A program made the translations under genes and the position numbers. From Isoetes taiwanensis (Eukaryota; Streptophyta; Lycopodiopsida; Isoetales; Isoetaceae), in contig JAJEKV010000551.1 in the NCBI GenBank assembly GCA_021234155.1, positions 62,001 to 126,000 of the forward strand: a stretch of 64,000 nt of DNA. Direction: 5' to 3'. Below are positions 22,535 to 35,190 of this stretch, in pieces. A model generated the notes under the pieces. The model worked only from the letters and a program-made list of their open reading frames with translations. It ran no database searches and was not told the origin of the DNA. Position 1 is the stretch's first letter. Each line of letters begins with the position of its first letter.

Positions 22535-25500
22535 ACTCTACAAAGAAAGGGGCGAATCAACCTGCAGTTAGAACAGGTCCAAGGACAAGACATACCAGTC
22601 AAGGACCAGGATTGAGTTCTGGAGCCAAGGAAAGTAGTTATCGAAATGGTCTCTGGAGGGAATATCCAGAAGCAGGGGTTTATACCGTAGCTGAAGCTTC
22701 TGGCATTCAGAATGGCCACATTAACATTCCCCAAGGTATTGGTTAGTGTCTTATACTATCCAAAGTAAAATGGAAGAATGTTGAAGGAGCCTTTTATGAT
22801 ATAATAGTCCGTATCATTTTTCTTGCAGGGGTATCGTTGGATGAAAGCTTTGATGGCAGTACTGGAGCATCAGACTTTCGTTCTAATACTTCAGATGGGT
22901 TTGGTGGACCCTCTGTTTCATTGGACAGTGGTAGTGCTGGCTCCCCATCTCGTATAAGTGATGCAGCAATGTTTTCTCCTGATGGAATGACAGCTTCTAA
23001 GTTCCAACAGCTTGATTGTGTCCAAAATTCTCCAGACATGGTTGGGTAAGATATGATTATGCCCAGAACTTTTCTTCTACATTCTTATCTAAATGTATGA
23101 GATATTTGCGATTCCAGGCGGAGAAAGAAACGCATCCATCGTTCTTCTTTGGGGGAAAAGGGGGGAAAAGGTCTCCGGCACTTCAGTATGAGAGGTTTGT
23201 TGCATCTGACATCTTCAAGAGCCTTTTATGCACCCTGAAGTTCTTTTGCACCTGTATCTGTTTAGATTAGTTTATTGTTCCAAGTGTTTGATCATTTGAA
23301 GATAATGTAATACAATGACAATTTGAATCATCTTTCCATTCCTCCTCAGGGTGTAAAGTCTCCCCTTATTGATATTAAAAAGTTGGCCAACAATCTTTAA
23401 GTATGAGCTCACGCACAAAGTCATATTCAAACTCGCATTGCCCACCTCTTTAAGGTCTTATTTGAAGAAATGAGCAACAATATGAGGTTTTATTCCAAAT
23501 ACACCAATAGACAGCTCCAATCTAGGCCATTTTGATGGTGCATTTTCGAAATGTAAGTGAAGGTTTGTGGCTGCCAGCAGGTGCTTGAACTAGATCATTA
23601 CATTCTATTCATTTAGTGAGAACAAATTTAAACTAACTTTGCTTGGAGTAGATCATTGCATTTCGATTCATCTAGTGAGAACAAACTTAAAATAACTTAG
23701 GAAATTGCTACCTTTTCCCATATAAAATCTAAGTAGATCATTGCACTCCACTTATTTAGTGGGAACAAACTTAGGAGAATGCTAACTCCTCCCATATAAC
23801 ATCTGGTTTTCCCTGTCTGAGTTGATATTCATTCACCTTGCTGCCGTCTGTATACCTGAGTCTCTAGTGATTGAATTTGCAAGATTGGCAGAAAAATGTA
23901 CTTTCCTGTCCTGTTATTTGTTGCAACCTGGCCATTTGTTGAATGACCAGAACCTATTACTTGCAGTGCTTGAGAAAGTGGAGAGCAAGGGTCAAACAAC
24001 CTACAATGAGGTATGCACTAATTATGCCACTCAAGAATACTACACAGAGCATGCCGCCGAATTAACTACAATTGTAATATGCAATATGTCTTGCTAGACT
24101 TCCGTGTTTATAATCCTTTAATTCTGGGGGTCAGGAACTTTTAAGTTGCATTTCAGTTTAACAAGAGATATGATTTCCCTTGGAGGAGGGACTCAAGTGA
24201 TTAATAAAGCAATTCAGAGTTGTGTTGAATTTACTTGGTGGATGTGGATGTGGATGTGAAGGGCCTTTATGCAATGGAGACTTGGGAATTGGGAAGAATA
24301 CTTGATCTAGAGAAGGTGTTCAAGGTAGCAGTATTACAACCTTCATTACTTTAAGCAGAATGCAGTTTCAAATTGTGTATAGAAATGTTTTTGGCATGGT
24401 ACCTTGTGAACAGGGTGTGCACATTAACTGCGGTACCGACACATACAGGAGGACTTAAAAAAGCGTGAATAAAAAGAAAAGGATTATCATGGGAACCCCT
24501 GCATGTGTTCTGAGAGGATTTGATTTAGACAAGAACAAAAAGAAACTGAGATTTGAAATTATCATTATCCATGGGAATGCAATGGAAGCAACCGTGAAGC
24601 AGTAAAAATTGTATGGCAGAAGCATCCTATTTGCAATTTGATTGCAAACTAATGAAAAATTGCATATGCATGTTAATATTGCGTCCAGCTAACAGATCAA
24701 TGTGTGGACCATCTATTCTTTCAGGTCGCTGATGAATTAGTTGCAGAGTACACAAATCCTGCTAGTGTCCTTGTTTCTCCTGACCAGGTAGTTATCATAT
24801 TTTGCATCCTACTTAGAAATGCAAAATATATGAGGATATTTTTTTGCCAGCAACAAACTTAAGCATACATACTGTTGTTTACTCAGCGGCAATATGATGA
24901 GAAGAACATTAGGCGGCGAGTTTATGATGCCCTAAATGTGCTTATGGCTGTGGACATTATATCTAAGGAGAAGAAAGAAATTCAGTGGAAAGGTCTTCCA
25001 AGCACCACATTTGGCGATATTGAACAACTTAAGGTATAAATGTCTAAAATTAGTTTGGTCATGTATATTTATTGGCCATTGACGTATAATTTATCAACAG
25101 GAAGAACGCATTAGAGTCCGATCAAGGATTGATAAAAAGAAGAAATACATACAGGAATTGGAGGAACAGGTATTTGTCTTATCTGATGAAAAAGCAATGT
25201 TTTAGGTTATGTTATGGCTGAGTTTCTTTTCTTTTCTTTTCTTTCTGGTTTGGAAGATTGCTGGGCTTCAAAACCTTGTCCAGAGAAATGAGAGGCTCTA
25301 CAATAGTACCGGCAGCTTCCCATCAGGAGGAGTAGCATTACCATTCATTTTAGTTCAGGTATGATTTAAATAATTGGCTACAACTATGGAATGTGTGTTT
25401 GGCATCTTTGAATATCAGGAGTAACCAATCAGAGTAATAACGACAAACATTTCAATTCAATGTTTGGAGGATGCCTACCTTCAGGCATTTAACAATATTA

Positions 25501-27226
25501 GTGGGAGATGCACAGTCTTGACATTCACGTGACCTATAGCTGGGTGTACTATTCAAGCAAACAGATCATGTTACTTCAGATTGTGCCAAAGTGAAAAGCA
25601 ATTGGAGAGTTTGCATCCCAGACATTTAAGGGGTGTGTCCCTGAGATCAGATGGACACTAAAAATTCACTCTTCAATGAGAGTGTTTGCTGAATGAGAGT
25701 CGTGAGAGATAAGTTTTGTTCCTTGCCTTTTTTTTTTTTTTGAAGGGGTGTATATAGAAATAGCAACACCGGATTAGAAAAATAACTTCTCAGCACTTAA
25801 GGTGTTGCTAAATCTTCATCCGACACCTGCATCAGAAATATGCCGATCTTCCATTATGGAGTGGCATAGCATGTTGTTGATCTGCAGTTCAGATGCTTGC
25901 ATACATTGCAGGACCTTGAATCATCTATTTGGTGGATATATTACCTGCAACTAGACAGACTTCTACATTTCACTAGTTTTCGTCCTGAAAGACAAAAGAT
26001 CAATTTACATGAACATGATAAAGATGACATTTGTAGAAAATCGTCTGCTCTCTAAGCATCATTGCTGCTCCTTACTTGATTGGCCAGTCTTGGACTTATA
26101 GTAATCTGGTAATTTCCCGATAACCTGAGGAAGCTGGTTTAAGGATAGTGGCTTTATCCGCAAGGGAATTGAAAACAGCATCGAAAGTTGACATGCAAAT
26201 GTCAGAGAGGTGTCTTTATATAGATGTCCCTAAAACCAAAAAGCATGCTGACAGCATTCCGTTCTTGGCATGCTAGAACCTTGAAATGCTTAAGCATCTT
26301 GATGTAACTTTCCTGATCATGTTTCTATGCTTTCTAACTTGGAGAATATTGGCCCATGGTTTATGTACCATTCCTATGCAACAAGCATGAGATCTCAACC
26401 ATCAAGAAGTGGTGACTATACGGATCAGCTGGAACATGGCCTATGACAGAAAGTCTGCACACAAGTTTTTGTCTGGGGAATCGATACTACAGCCTGGAGT
26501 TGACCAATCACAGACAATATGTGCATACAGAGGATGCCGTAAGCAAGAGAGAAAAAGCAACATCTACTCCACACAATTAGTAACCCAGCAGTCCCCTAAA
26601 CTATCAGCCATAGGTATATGAGAACCAAGGAGGACTGCAGCTGCAACATTTTCTTCATTTTTGTCAAATGTAGAGTGGTTGGCTCTCCTATCATGTCCTT
26701 GTGTTGTTTCATCTTCATCCTTTTGTAATCAGTCTTATGAAAGATCTTTCTTTAAATTGGTTCATGTTTTTCACCTTGGGCATGTTTGTTACAGACTCGA
26801 CCACAGGCAACCGTAGAAGTCGAGATATCAGAAGATATGCAAGTTGTTCATTTTGACTTCAACAGGTGACTGGCTTCTTACAATCTACTCGCTCAAATAT
26901 ACTAGGCTTTAGTAATAACTCACTTGTCATAATTTGGCTACAACACTCCTTTTGAGCTGCATGACGATGCTTCAGTGTTGAAAGCAATGAAATTTTGTGA
27001 CCAACCTCGTGGGTCTGATACTGATGGATACGAGGACCCTGGTGATATTAAAAATGCTTTTGATATACGATCCTCGCCATTATTACAGTGCTCTATGCCT
27101 TCTTATGTCTCGTGTAATGGAAGCACAGTGGCCAGAGCTGTGTCCTATAGCCCGGGTAAAAGCTGCATCTCTCCACCAGCCCCTGGTATCCTTAAGGCTC
27201 GCTTCAAACAGGAAACCTTTGGTTGA
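22535..27226 (+). CDS. DP: DP-type transcription factor (E2F dimerisation partner)
   Basis: Plant DP proteins dimerise with E2F and bind promoters of S-phase genes in the nucleus. Exons inferred from reading phase and gt/ag borders: 22535-22735, 22829-23045, 23118-23194, 23967-24010, 24725-24787, 24887-25033, 25101-25169, 25257-25358, 26795-26865 and 26944-27226. The first two encode a Ser/Gly-rich N-terminus. [30 protein letters not shown], then [20 protein letters not shown] and [10 protein letters not shown] form the winged-helix DNA-binding domain. [20 protein letters not shown] is the dimerisation coiled coil; [31 protein letters not shown] and [14 protein letters not shown] are the conserved DP C-terminal block. 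All internal phases agree. Two problems: no start codon exon was found, and the last intron (26866-26943) ends in AA, not AG. Closest in layout to Arabidopsis DPB-like proteins. Confidence 0.88.
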
Positions 27227-27629
27227 ACCTATTCTAAGACGTTCATAATTTATTTGTAATTCAGCCCAATAGCGCAATTGTTCATATTCTTATTGATTTG
27301 TCATGTAGACAAAAATTCAATTCTGCAGAGGAAAAAGGCAGTGCAAAACAGGGACGTATTTAACATTGTTGTATTAGGTCATCAGTTACGATGGATGACG
27401 ACGTTATTAAGGTTTTTTACTACTTAAAACTGTGGCGTTTAGGAAATTAATGAATACTTAATCCCCAAAATTAAATAGAGAAGGATTTGTATCGTACCGG
27501 GTACCTTATGATGTCAACCACGTAGAACATCCTTTGCGGCCTATCTGAACATTTTTCATTCGATTTGTTCAAATTTCTAATGGGAAGATATTTGGTTTCT
27601 CATTTTGCATGTAATATAATGGGCTGTTA

Positions 27630-27848
27630 ATAGGGGCGGCCACATGTCGCTTTTTTCATTTCAACAAGGAGGTGGCAGCCTCCAATTGGCAGCAGAGGGG
27701 CACGGAGGCCAGTTTGGAATGTTCCACTCTGGGCCTCCAATCTTTACCCGATTGAGCTCGAAGATGGGGGGCCTCTCTTCCGTTACCGGATTGGGAAGGT
27801 TGCGGGGGTGGAGGCTTCCAAAACATTGTCACATGTGGCCACCCTTAA
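27630..27848. mobile_element. MITE candidate with terminal inverted repeats
   Basis: The left end reads TAATAGGGGCGGCCACATG. The right end, reverse-complemented, reads TAAGGGTGGCCACATGTG, giving about 13 of 16 matching terminal bases over 219 bases. The AGGGGYGGC terminus resembles hAT-type ends. The flanks (gggctgt / atggctct) are only loosely alike, so the target duplication is not proven. The internal ORF of 87 residues is not considered a gene. Confidence 0.42.
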
Positions 27849-28516
27849 TGGCTCTTCTAATTTGTCATCCCTTTCGTATGGAAGATTTTTCTTGCATTAT
27901 ACACTAGTGTGAAGATGAAATGAATGGAAATGCTCCTAAATACATAAGTTGAGGAGTTGACCTTTAAAATTTTGTTAAAGAGAAGACTCATCCAAAGGGA
28001 GAGTGAAATTCCAGTTAAAGAGAAGCATCTCATGTTTTGTAAAATACATATTGATCTCTTCCAATTTAAAATTAGTAAGATAAGATAAAGAAGATACATT
28101 TTGACGTCCATGGGGACATAATTTTCAAATATTAGGATATAGTTCATATTCTATGTAATTTCACAGAATTCAAGCTGATGACCGTAGCAGGTCACTTACT
28201 TTCTTATGACTTTGATGAGTAAATAATGGCCTCTTCATGTTAAATTACTTAGGCTTTGGGAAAAAAAGGTAACTTTGGGAAAAGAGGCGATGTTCTAGAC
28301 TGACTTGATCGGTTTAGATATATAGGATGATAATATTGCCAAAGGATTGACCGAGGCAGATGTTTCGTCTAGCGTATACTAGTTCAAACTGGATTTTTAT
28401 TAGACACTTCATTTCAGACAATTGGTGATGCTTTTTCCATTTGCTCAAGGTGGTATAGAAGAGTGAGCACTTGTGGGAACTTTCTCTTCCATCTATTATC
28501 TGGTCTTCTTTTTTAA
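27849..28516. other. Intergenic
   Basis: AT-rich sequence between the DP 3' flank and a gypsy remnant. Nothing recognised. Confidence 0.5.
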
Positions 28517-29990
28517 ATGCAATCACTCTTCAATTTGAGGCAAAGACCCTGGTGGATGGAGTTCCTTGGAGAGTATGATTTTGAGATAGTTTACAAGGCA
28601 GACAAGTTAACCGTGGTTGCCGACGAACTTTCTCGACGACCCTTGGAGGCGACATTGCATTGTAACGCCATTCTGAACTTTATAGAAGCTCTGCCAACAA
28701 GTGATGAGTTCAAGGGCGTATGGACAAGTCTTTGCAAGGAGGCAAGGACGAATAAAGAAAGAGAAACCTGCAAGCATCTTATAAATGAAGGTAATCTCCT
28801 ATATCATAAGAATAAATTATGTGTATCCAAGTCATCAGGGGTAAGAAAGCTAATTCTACATGATATGCATAATAGCCCAATTACTGCCCATGCAGGATTT
28901 ATAAAAACTTTCTTAAAAACTAGAAGTAGCTATTCTTGGCCAGGAATGAAGAAATGGATAGCAAGATGCATTCAAATGTGCCAGATATGCCAGGAGACAA
29001 AAGCGGAACAATTCTGAATTCCAGGAGCTTTAGAACCTTTGACAACGTGGAAAGTAGTGAGCATGAACTTCATCTTCAGTCTTCCCAGAATAGCAAGGGG
29101 CCATGATGCCTTAATGGTAGTGGTCGGCAAGTTGTCGAAGATGCACATTTTTTGAACCACTGATACAACCTTATATACTACCTTGCTCTTCACAAGGAAG
29201 ATCTTCAAATTGCATGGAATGCCACGGGAAATCATCTCCAATAGGGATTTGGAGGTCGTAAGTGCGTTCTGGAAGGATTTATTCAACACAATCTAGACCA
29301 AGCTGTGCATGAGTATGACATATCATCCGGAACCGATGATGGAATTTAGGCCATGAAGCAATTGGATATTGGAGGACATGTTGAGGAACTATATGTGGAA
29401 CAAGTAATCAAAATGGGAAGACTATATTTACTTGGTGGAGTTTGCATATAATATCACCAAGGTGAATCATCTCGAGATGTCTTCCTTTATGATTAATTAT
29501 GGCTATCAATGCATTACCACCGGATACTTGGTATAATCCCGTATCAAGGTAGAAGTTTTCTCAATGATGTTGGTTGGTATACATCGGTTAGTGGAAGAAG
29601 TTCGAGGATATCTTCTAGCGAGGAAGAAGTCGACAAAAGAGCTTCGCAGATAAGCACATGACCGTAAGGGAATTCCAAGTAGGGGATAGCATTTGACTCA
29701 AGCTAAAAAAGCCAAACAAGTAAAGCTCTGCATTGGAAATTGCAAGAAGCTTGCTCCAAGGTGGGTGGGACCATTCAACATTGTTCAAAAAGTAGATAAC
29801 CAACCCTACAAATTGGATCTCCCAGCTCACTAGAGGGTTCATAAAGTCTTCACGTAAGCCTCCTAAAGGAGCACACTCCCAATCCAAAGGAGATATTGGA
29901 AACACCAACTTTATTGGAAATGACTGAGAAACAACTTAGATTGTTCCTGAGGCGCTTCTTGATAAGGCATATAAGAAAACAAGAAGGTCT
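28517..29990 (+). pseudogene. Ty3/gypsy pol remnant (RNase H end and integrase)
   Basis: The frame opens with WMEFLGEYDFEIVYKADKL, then VVADELSRRP, the C-terminal end of the gypsy RNase H. It continues to a zinc-binding integrase N-terminus (HDMHNSPITAHAGF, WPGMKKWIARCIQMCQICQ, with H, H, C, C ligands). From 29017 the integrase core is recognisable (TWKVVSMNFIFSLPRIARGH, DALMVV) but has stops and lost acidic residues. A C-terminal part near 29755-29830 reads RWVGPFNIVQKVDNQPYKLD. No LTRs were identified around it. Related to chromovirus-type elements by sequence feel; too decayed to be active. Confidence 0.82.
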
Positions 29991-30074
29991 CAATTCCTTT
30001 TCTTTGCATACAGTGCTTTGAGACCACTATTTACTTTTGCTCCATTGCTCGGTCTCAAGTTGGACTCTTACCCA

Positions 30075-31000
30075 CTAATATCCCAAGGTACTTGTATTGG
30101 TAATTTCTACAAGTTCACCTTGATAATAGAACTCTAAATGATCTGTATTGTTTGCCCCAAACACAATCACTTTGGTCTTACCCATATTGATTTGCATGCC
30201 TCTTGCATCACAAAATAATGAAACTGTCTCCAAATGCCTTTGCAACCCATGTATGCTCTTAGGTAGCAATACCACATCATCAACATATAAAAGTGGCATA
30301 AAATATACCCATTTATCGGCGTCCCATCTCCACCATGGTCCTGCATCCAACATTCAAGTTGGTCTATAAATAGACCAAATAATGTACGTGACAGAGGACA
30401 CCCCTGTTTTACTCCCATGTTGCTCTCTACAAAATCATTACAAGATTTTACATATGGAAAGGACAATTGAACCAATACCTTTTGATATAGCTTTCTAACT
30501 GCTTGTCTATATTCAACAGGAATACTTAAATGATCCATTCTTCCATTCTTTCCCATAGATTTTTTATGTTCACCATATCAAAAGCCTTGGAAAAGTCAAC
30601 AAAAGTAGCATATAGGGCTTCTTTTTCCCAATAACAGAATCTATCATTGCATGCGTAGTGATCAAATGGTCAATAGTGGACCTTTTGGGTCCGAACCCAG
30701 CTTGTCCCACTGCTCTAGCATTATTATCCTCAACCCACATACTAATATTTGAATCAAGAATGACTGCAAAAGTTTAGCATATAAATTATTAACCATGATC
30801 ATTTGATAATTAGCTAGATCCAATTCATCACCTGCTTTGTAAAGTAGAACTACTCTGTTTATTTGCCATGCTTGCGGGGAAGCCCCCTCGTAGGACTGCA
30901 TTACACAATTTTAACAAGATAGCAACAATTCCATCATCCGCCCACTTAAACATTTCAGCTATAAGTTCATCCGCATCAGCAGCTTTATTATTAGACACAA
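30075..31000 (-). pseudogene. LINE (non-LTR) reverse transcriptase remnant
   Basis: The minus strand, from about 31000 down, shows SPQAWQINRVVLLYKAGDEL, then DLANYQMIMVNNLYAKLL (RT domain 0/1 region), GVKQGCPLSRTLFGLFIDQL (LINE G.RQGCPLSP.LF motif), LLYVDDVVLL (catalytic Y.DD) and FCDARGMQINMGKTKVIVFG. The segments lie in three frames, so frameshifts are present. No endonuclease domain, 3' tail or target duplication was identified. The catalytic Asp pair is retained. Confidence 0.82.
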
Positions 31001-34000
31001 CTTGTTCGTGTGACTCCCCATGAAGGGAGGAAACGACAGCCGACTAACTACTTCTCGACATTTGTGGCAACATCACTTTCTACTTGACGCATTGTTGCCC
31101 GAGCAACATTCAATGTAGCTCCAACATTTTGATATGGTTTAAACCTGTCCCAAAATCTCTTTAGATGCTTAAGAACATCCATTACCATTTCTTATTGCTT
31201 TTATGCAGATGTGCCATTTTCTTTCTCTTATCTAATTTGACATATTCTTTCTTTTCTTCGATTTTTTGCATTCCCGTTTGCCCTCCTAAACCTCAGCCTT
31301 TATTCTCTATATTCCTGATCAAACCACCCATATGACTTTTATATCAGTCATCAAGCGTGTCAAAGTGTCACTAATATCAGATGCTGTTTGTTTCCATTAT
31401 ATCAATGAAACTTTTTTCTCACAGGATTCCTCAAACACAATGTTCTCATCGTATCTCATCTTATTTTTTGGAGCTCGGATAGATGGAGAAACATGCACTG
31501 ATGTGCTTAGAGCAGTATGGCAACAAAAATTGGCCCATGATCTGACTCAATCCTTTCACTGCCAATAGAAAGATTGACCATCTGATTAATAAACGCTGGC
31601 TTGGCTAAAATATAGGCCACACCGAAAGAATTTTCTGTGTGGTCTCAATCTCATCCTATAGATGACCCGATGGACACACCCCATTGAGCCACGTGGCATA
31701 CCATGTGAATCTTAACTTACTAAGGGCTAAACCCTAGACCTAGACTAGTTTTCTCGCTCCAGCAATTCTTGACCCCAGCTTGCACTCCTGACTCTGTTTC
31801 AAAGATCATCTTCTGCAATGCAAGTTAGTGTAGCAGTACGTGCTCTATCAATAGAGGTGATTGGATCTGTTACATCTAATCCACATCTTTTAGTTAGGTT
31901 ATGCATTGTCATTTAATTCTCTTTTCTTCTAAATTCCAATCAGAAAAAGAAAGTTTAAAAATGGTTGCCAGGGAATGTAGCAAGTGTGATGCTAGGTTGT
32001 TCATTTTCTTTAGTGGAGTTTTATTGGTATGTGAATCTTTTTGAAATACCTTACTACAACTAGAGCAGCTCCCCTTAAAAGCGGAATCAAGATTACAATA
32101 CAAATTAAGGTAAGGTATTTTCCATTCGTTCCTCTAGAAATCCACCATAGACTAGTGTGGGCCACCTTGCATTGATCTCATGTCATTATTAACTTTTATA
32201 ATATAATTTTTTGTCAGGCAAACTTGAACATCTTTTCTTCTATTCTATTCTATTCTTCGATATAAACTAAATTAAAAGTCACTTGTATTAGAAATTATAA
32301 GAAAAATCTAGACTTCCAAATGAAGGTCAATGAATATTTTTCATGCATGAACAACTTGTCTACCACTTATATTCCAAATTTTAGGCTAAAATTTAGTTTC
32401 AAGTAAAAGTTATTGATTTGATTTGGGAATAGCCTTCTGGGAAACAGTATTGGTTCACAAAAGACAAAAGATAGTTTTAACTCTGCCATGTTCAAATGGT
32501 CCTATCTCCTTTCCTAGACCTCATATTGAGGTTCAAGTTTTTGTGTTTTACTCTTTATCTTGTCTAGAAAATAGAAAAATAATGAATAAATAAAAAATAA
32601 AATCATTTATGTCGAGACCGTTTTACGTTATATAAACATGACATAGTTTTTGCTGGACCCCTTTGGATTCACCTAAGCATAACATTCAACTATGCGAGCT
32701 CATGGATTTTTAGGTATTTTTATTGTGTGACATGACTCCATATATTAACTTGTAAGAAGGACTTGGTGGAAAATTGAGTTGTTGATTTTATATAAATTTT
32801 AAAGTGAACAGTGCAAATGAATCATTTTTGGTCCATTTAGGGACAACGCTAGTATTAAATTGTTTAATCTGCCATTGATATCTAAAATTATGGAATGGAA
32901 AGCTTTTCAGATGCTCTTTCAATTTATCCAAAAGCTACTCAGGTTTTTTCACTTTGTACTGATGAATCAATCTCCTACAAGAACTCGGTACGTTTTCCTT
33001 CTTATAATCAATGTACTCCCATTTCACTTACATGTTACTGCCACTTTCCTCCTTGGGACAGGATTAATTCTTCTTGATTGAATCTCCACGATCTTCTTAT
33101 ACTTGCAATCTTATGCTGGTGTGCCTTGCATTGATCGAATTCATGTGATCTACACACATCACAGGTGCAAGTGCAATCTTTTGGATGTTTGATCTTCATC
33201 TCATTGATTCCATCCACTAGCATTTGCATCCTTACATGCTAAATGCAACAACAACTATTGAAGTCCTTCAATTTTATAACGAACCAAGGTTTGGCCTTCT
33301 CAAATGCTCGAAAACGCATCTTAATTTCTGGATAATGTAGTGATGGTGGGGGGGGCAATGGGGTTGTTTTGTTTTTTTTTTTTTTTTTGGGGGTAAAGTA
33401 ATAAATCCACACACACCATACATTGAACATGCATATGCCCACATTAATATATGCCCACATTACACCATAAATATCACACCCCCCATGCCACACATCACAT
33501 TACTATGCTATAAAAGCACCACGCATGTGGGCAGACATAAAAATTCTAAAAATTGTACCACAAAAAAAATTATAGACCCTTCTTAGTATTGAAAGAAATA
33601 TAGACCTTTATTATTCACTAATCCTCTCCCTATGCTAGATTTTTGCATTTCACTCTCAAACTTCTATTCCAAGTCTTTTGTGAATAGTCCACCTCTTGTA
33701 GTGACATCATGAGGTGAAATGCATTGATGGAAAATGAATCACCTTTTTGACCAAATTTTCATGGCGAGGATTTTTTTTAGCTTTCATCTGGACTTTTTTT
33801 GGGTTGTCCAAAGGGCGAACCCCTGGGAGGTGGGCTGATGGAATATTTTTTTTGTACCATTGGATATGCTAATTCAACGAATGAGATTGGAAATCTCTCT
33901 GCATTGAATGGCTCAAATCGAAATTTTCTCAGTGTTATGTAAAGTTTATAGGTGCCTGAGTCGTCATTGATCCTCGTGCGTCTGCATTAGAGGACCATCC

Positions 34001-34148
34001 AGCCATTGAAAGAAAGTACTCCGCCCAATGCCAGATTGAAGAACAGCATCTTCTTCGCCTAACCCAGATTGAAGATGGTCTATGATCTCATTTTTCAAAT
34101 ATAAAACTTCTATCTAATAGTTCTTTTTGCTTGTTTTGTATAATATAG
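31001..34148. other. Intergenic, no gene recognised
   Basis: AT-rich sequence with short ORFs that carry no recognisable motif. It includes a G8/T18/G5 homopolymer cluster near 33349-33396 and the second copy of a dispersed repeat at 33780-33990. No exons of the sucrose transporter upstream of 34149 were seen. Confidence 0.5.
33780..33990 (+). repeat. Dispersed repeat, copy B
   Basis: Diverged copy of the repeat at 21160-21400, in opposite orientation; best match around 'gggcgaacccctgggaggtg' and 'ctcagtgttatgta'. Confidence 0.5.
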
Positions 34149-34813
34149 CTATCTTGGTTTCCATTTTTCCTCTTCGATATGGACTGGATGGGCCGAGAAG
34201 TTTATCATGGCGATCCCAAGGGAGATCATGACAAGACTGCAACATATCAGAAAGGTGTGCAGGAAGGTGCGTTTGGCTTGTTGCTTAACTCGGTATGATT
34301 TCCTTGGGTTACATAATTTGCTTTTATGCATTATAAAGGGTTAAGGATGTGTTGCATGCCAATCAAGCATTATTGCATGAAAGGCTTTCCTGAAACAACT
34401 TTGTAGGGCTATTTCTCGTTTAGGTTTGCCAGGCATTTCTATTATAATCTAATCATATACACTAGAGATAAAAGTTGCTAACTCCTATGTACTTCTCTGC
34501 AAGAAACTTACACATGCAACTTAATTATGGAAAGGTTTGTTGTAAGATCTATAGCAAAAGTACATAGAAGAGAGAGGAAATAGTGTGCTTGTTTTTTTGT
34601 GTTATTGTTCATTACTTTCTATTGATGTCCGGTTGTAAGCACTCATGAAGCTATCTTGAATGTGCCTCAGGTTATTTCGGGGATTGCCCTACTTTTAATT
34701 GAACCATTCTGCACCTGGATTGGATCAAAATATTTATGGGTTGCTTGCATTTTTGCTGTATTTACATGTACAGCTAGTACTGCCATCCTAAATGCTGCAG
34801 CAGGATTACAGAG
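34149..34813 (+). CDS. Sucrose transporter (SUT/SUC family), two-exon fragment
   Basis: SUT proteins are 12-helix proton/sucrose symporters of the plant plasma membrane or tonoplast. Exon 34149-34292 (exactly 48 codons, between ATATAG| and TCG|gtatga) reads WFPFFLFDMDWMGREVYHGD, then a YQKGVQEGAFGLLLNS segment. This matches the highly conserved WFPFLLFDTDWMGREVYGG...GV..G..GLMLN region. Exon 34671-34813 (after CCTCAG|, ending CAGAG|gttg) continues in frame with VISGIALLLIEPFCTWIGSK, a membrane segment with the family's LIEPLC motif. Both exons are open with good splice sites. No other SUT exon was found in the window, and a TRIM lies 15 bases past the last donor. Likely a gene fragment, though a gene with very long introns cannot be excluded. 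Confidence 0.78.
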
Positions 34814-34828
34814 GTTGTTGGAAATAAG

Positions 34829-35190
34829 TGATCTAGTTTGGGGGCCATGGGGAGCACTTGAGTAAATCTTGAGGAGGTAGCATCTAATTAAAACATATAG
34901 AGGGTCAAACCTCAATATCTAGAGGTTTCTGCCTAGTTGGTTGGGACACGATCGTTAGAAGTCGTATCAATGGTATTAGAGCCAAGTCTCAAGTTCGTCT
35001 CTATGGGAGCATCCCAAATTAAAAATTGCCTCGTGTACGAATGATGTAAGTCACGAGCATTTCGAGGAGGGGAGGAATTGATATAGTTTGGGGGCCATGA
35101 GGACCATTCGAGTAAATCTTGAGGAGGTAGCATCTAATTAACACATGTAGAGGTCAAACCTCAATGTCTAGAGATTTTTGCCCAATTGTG
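34829..35190 (+). mobile_element. Second TRIM-type element, next to the SUT exon
   Basis: The left LTR (34829-34969, 141 bases) starts TGATCTAGTTTGG and ends GTCGTATCA. TGGTATTAGAGCC at 34971-34983 is an iMet-type primer binding site. The internal part is 109 bases. CGAGGAGGGGAGGAAT is the polypurine tract. The right LTR (35079 to about 35190) starts TGATATAGTTTGG and is truncated or diverged at its 3' end. The polypurine tract is nearly the same as in the TRIM at 18225, so the two are related. Non-coding. Confidence 0.82.
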
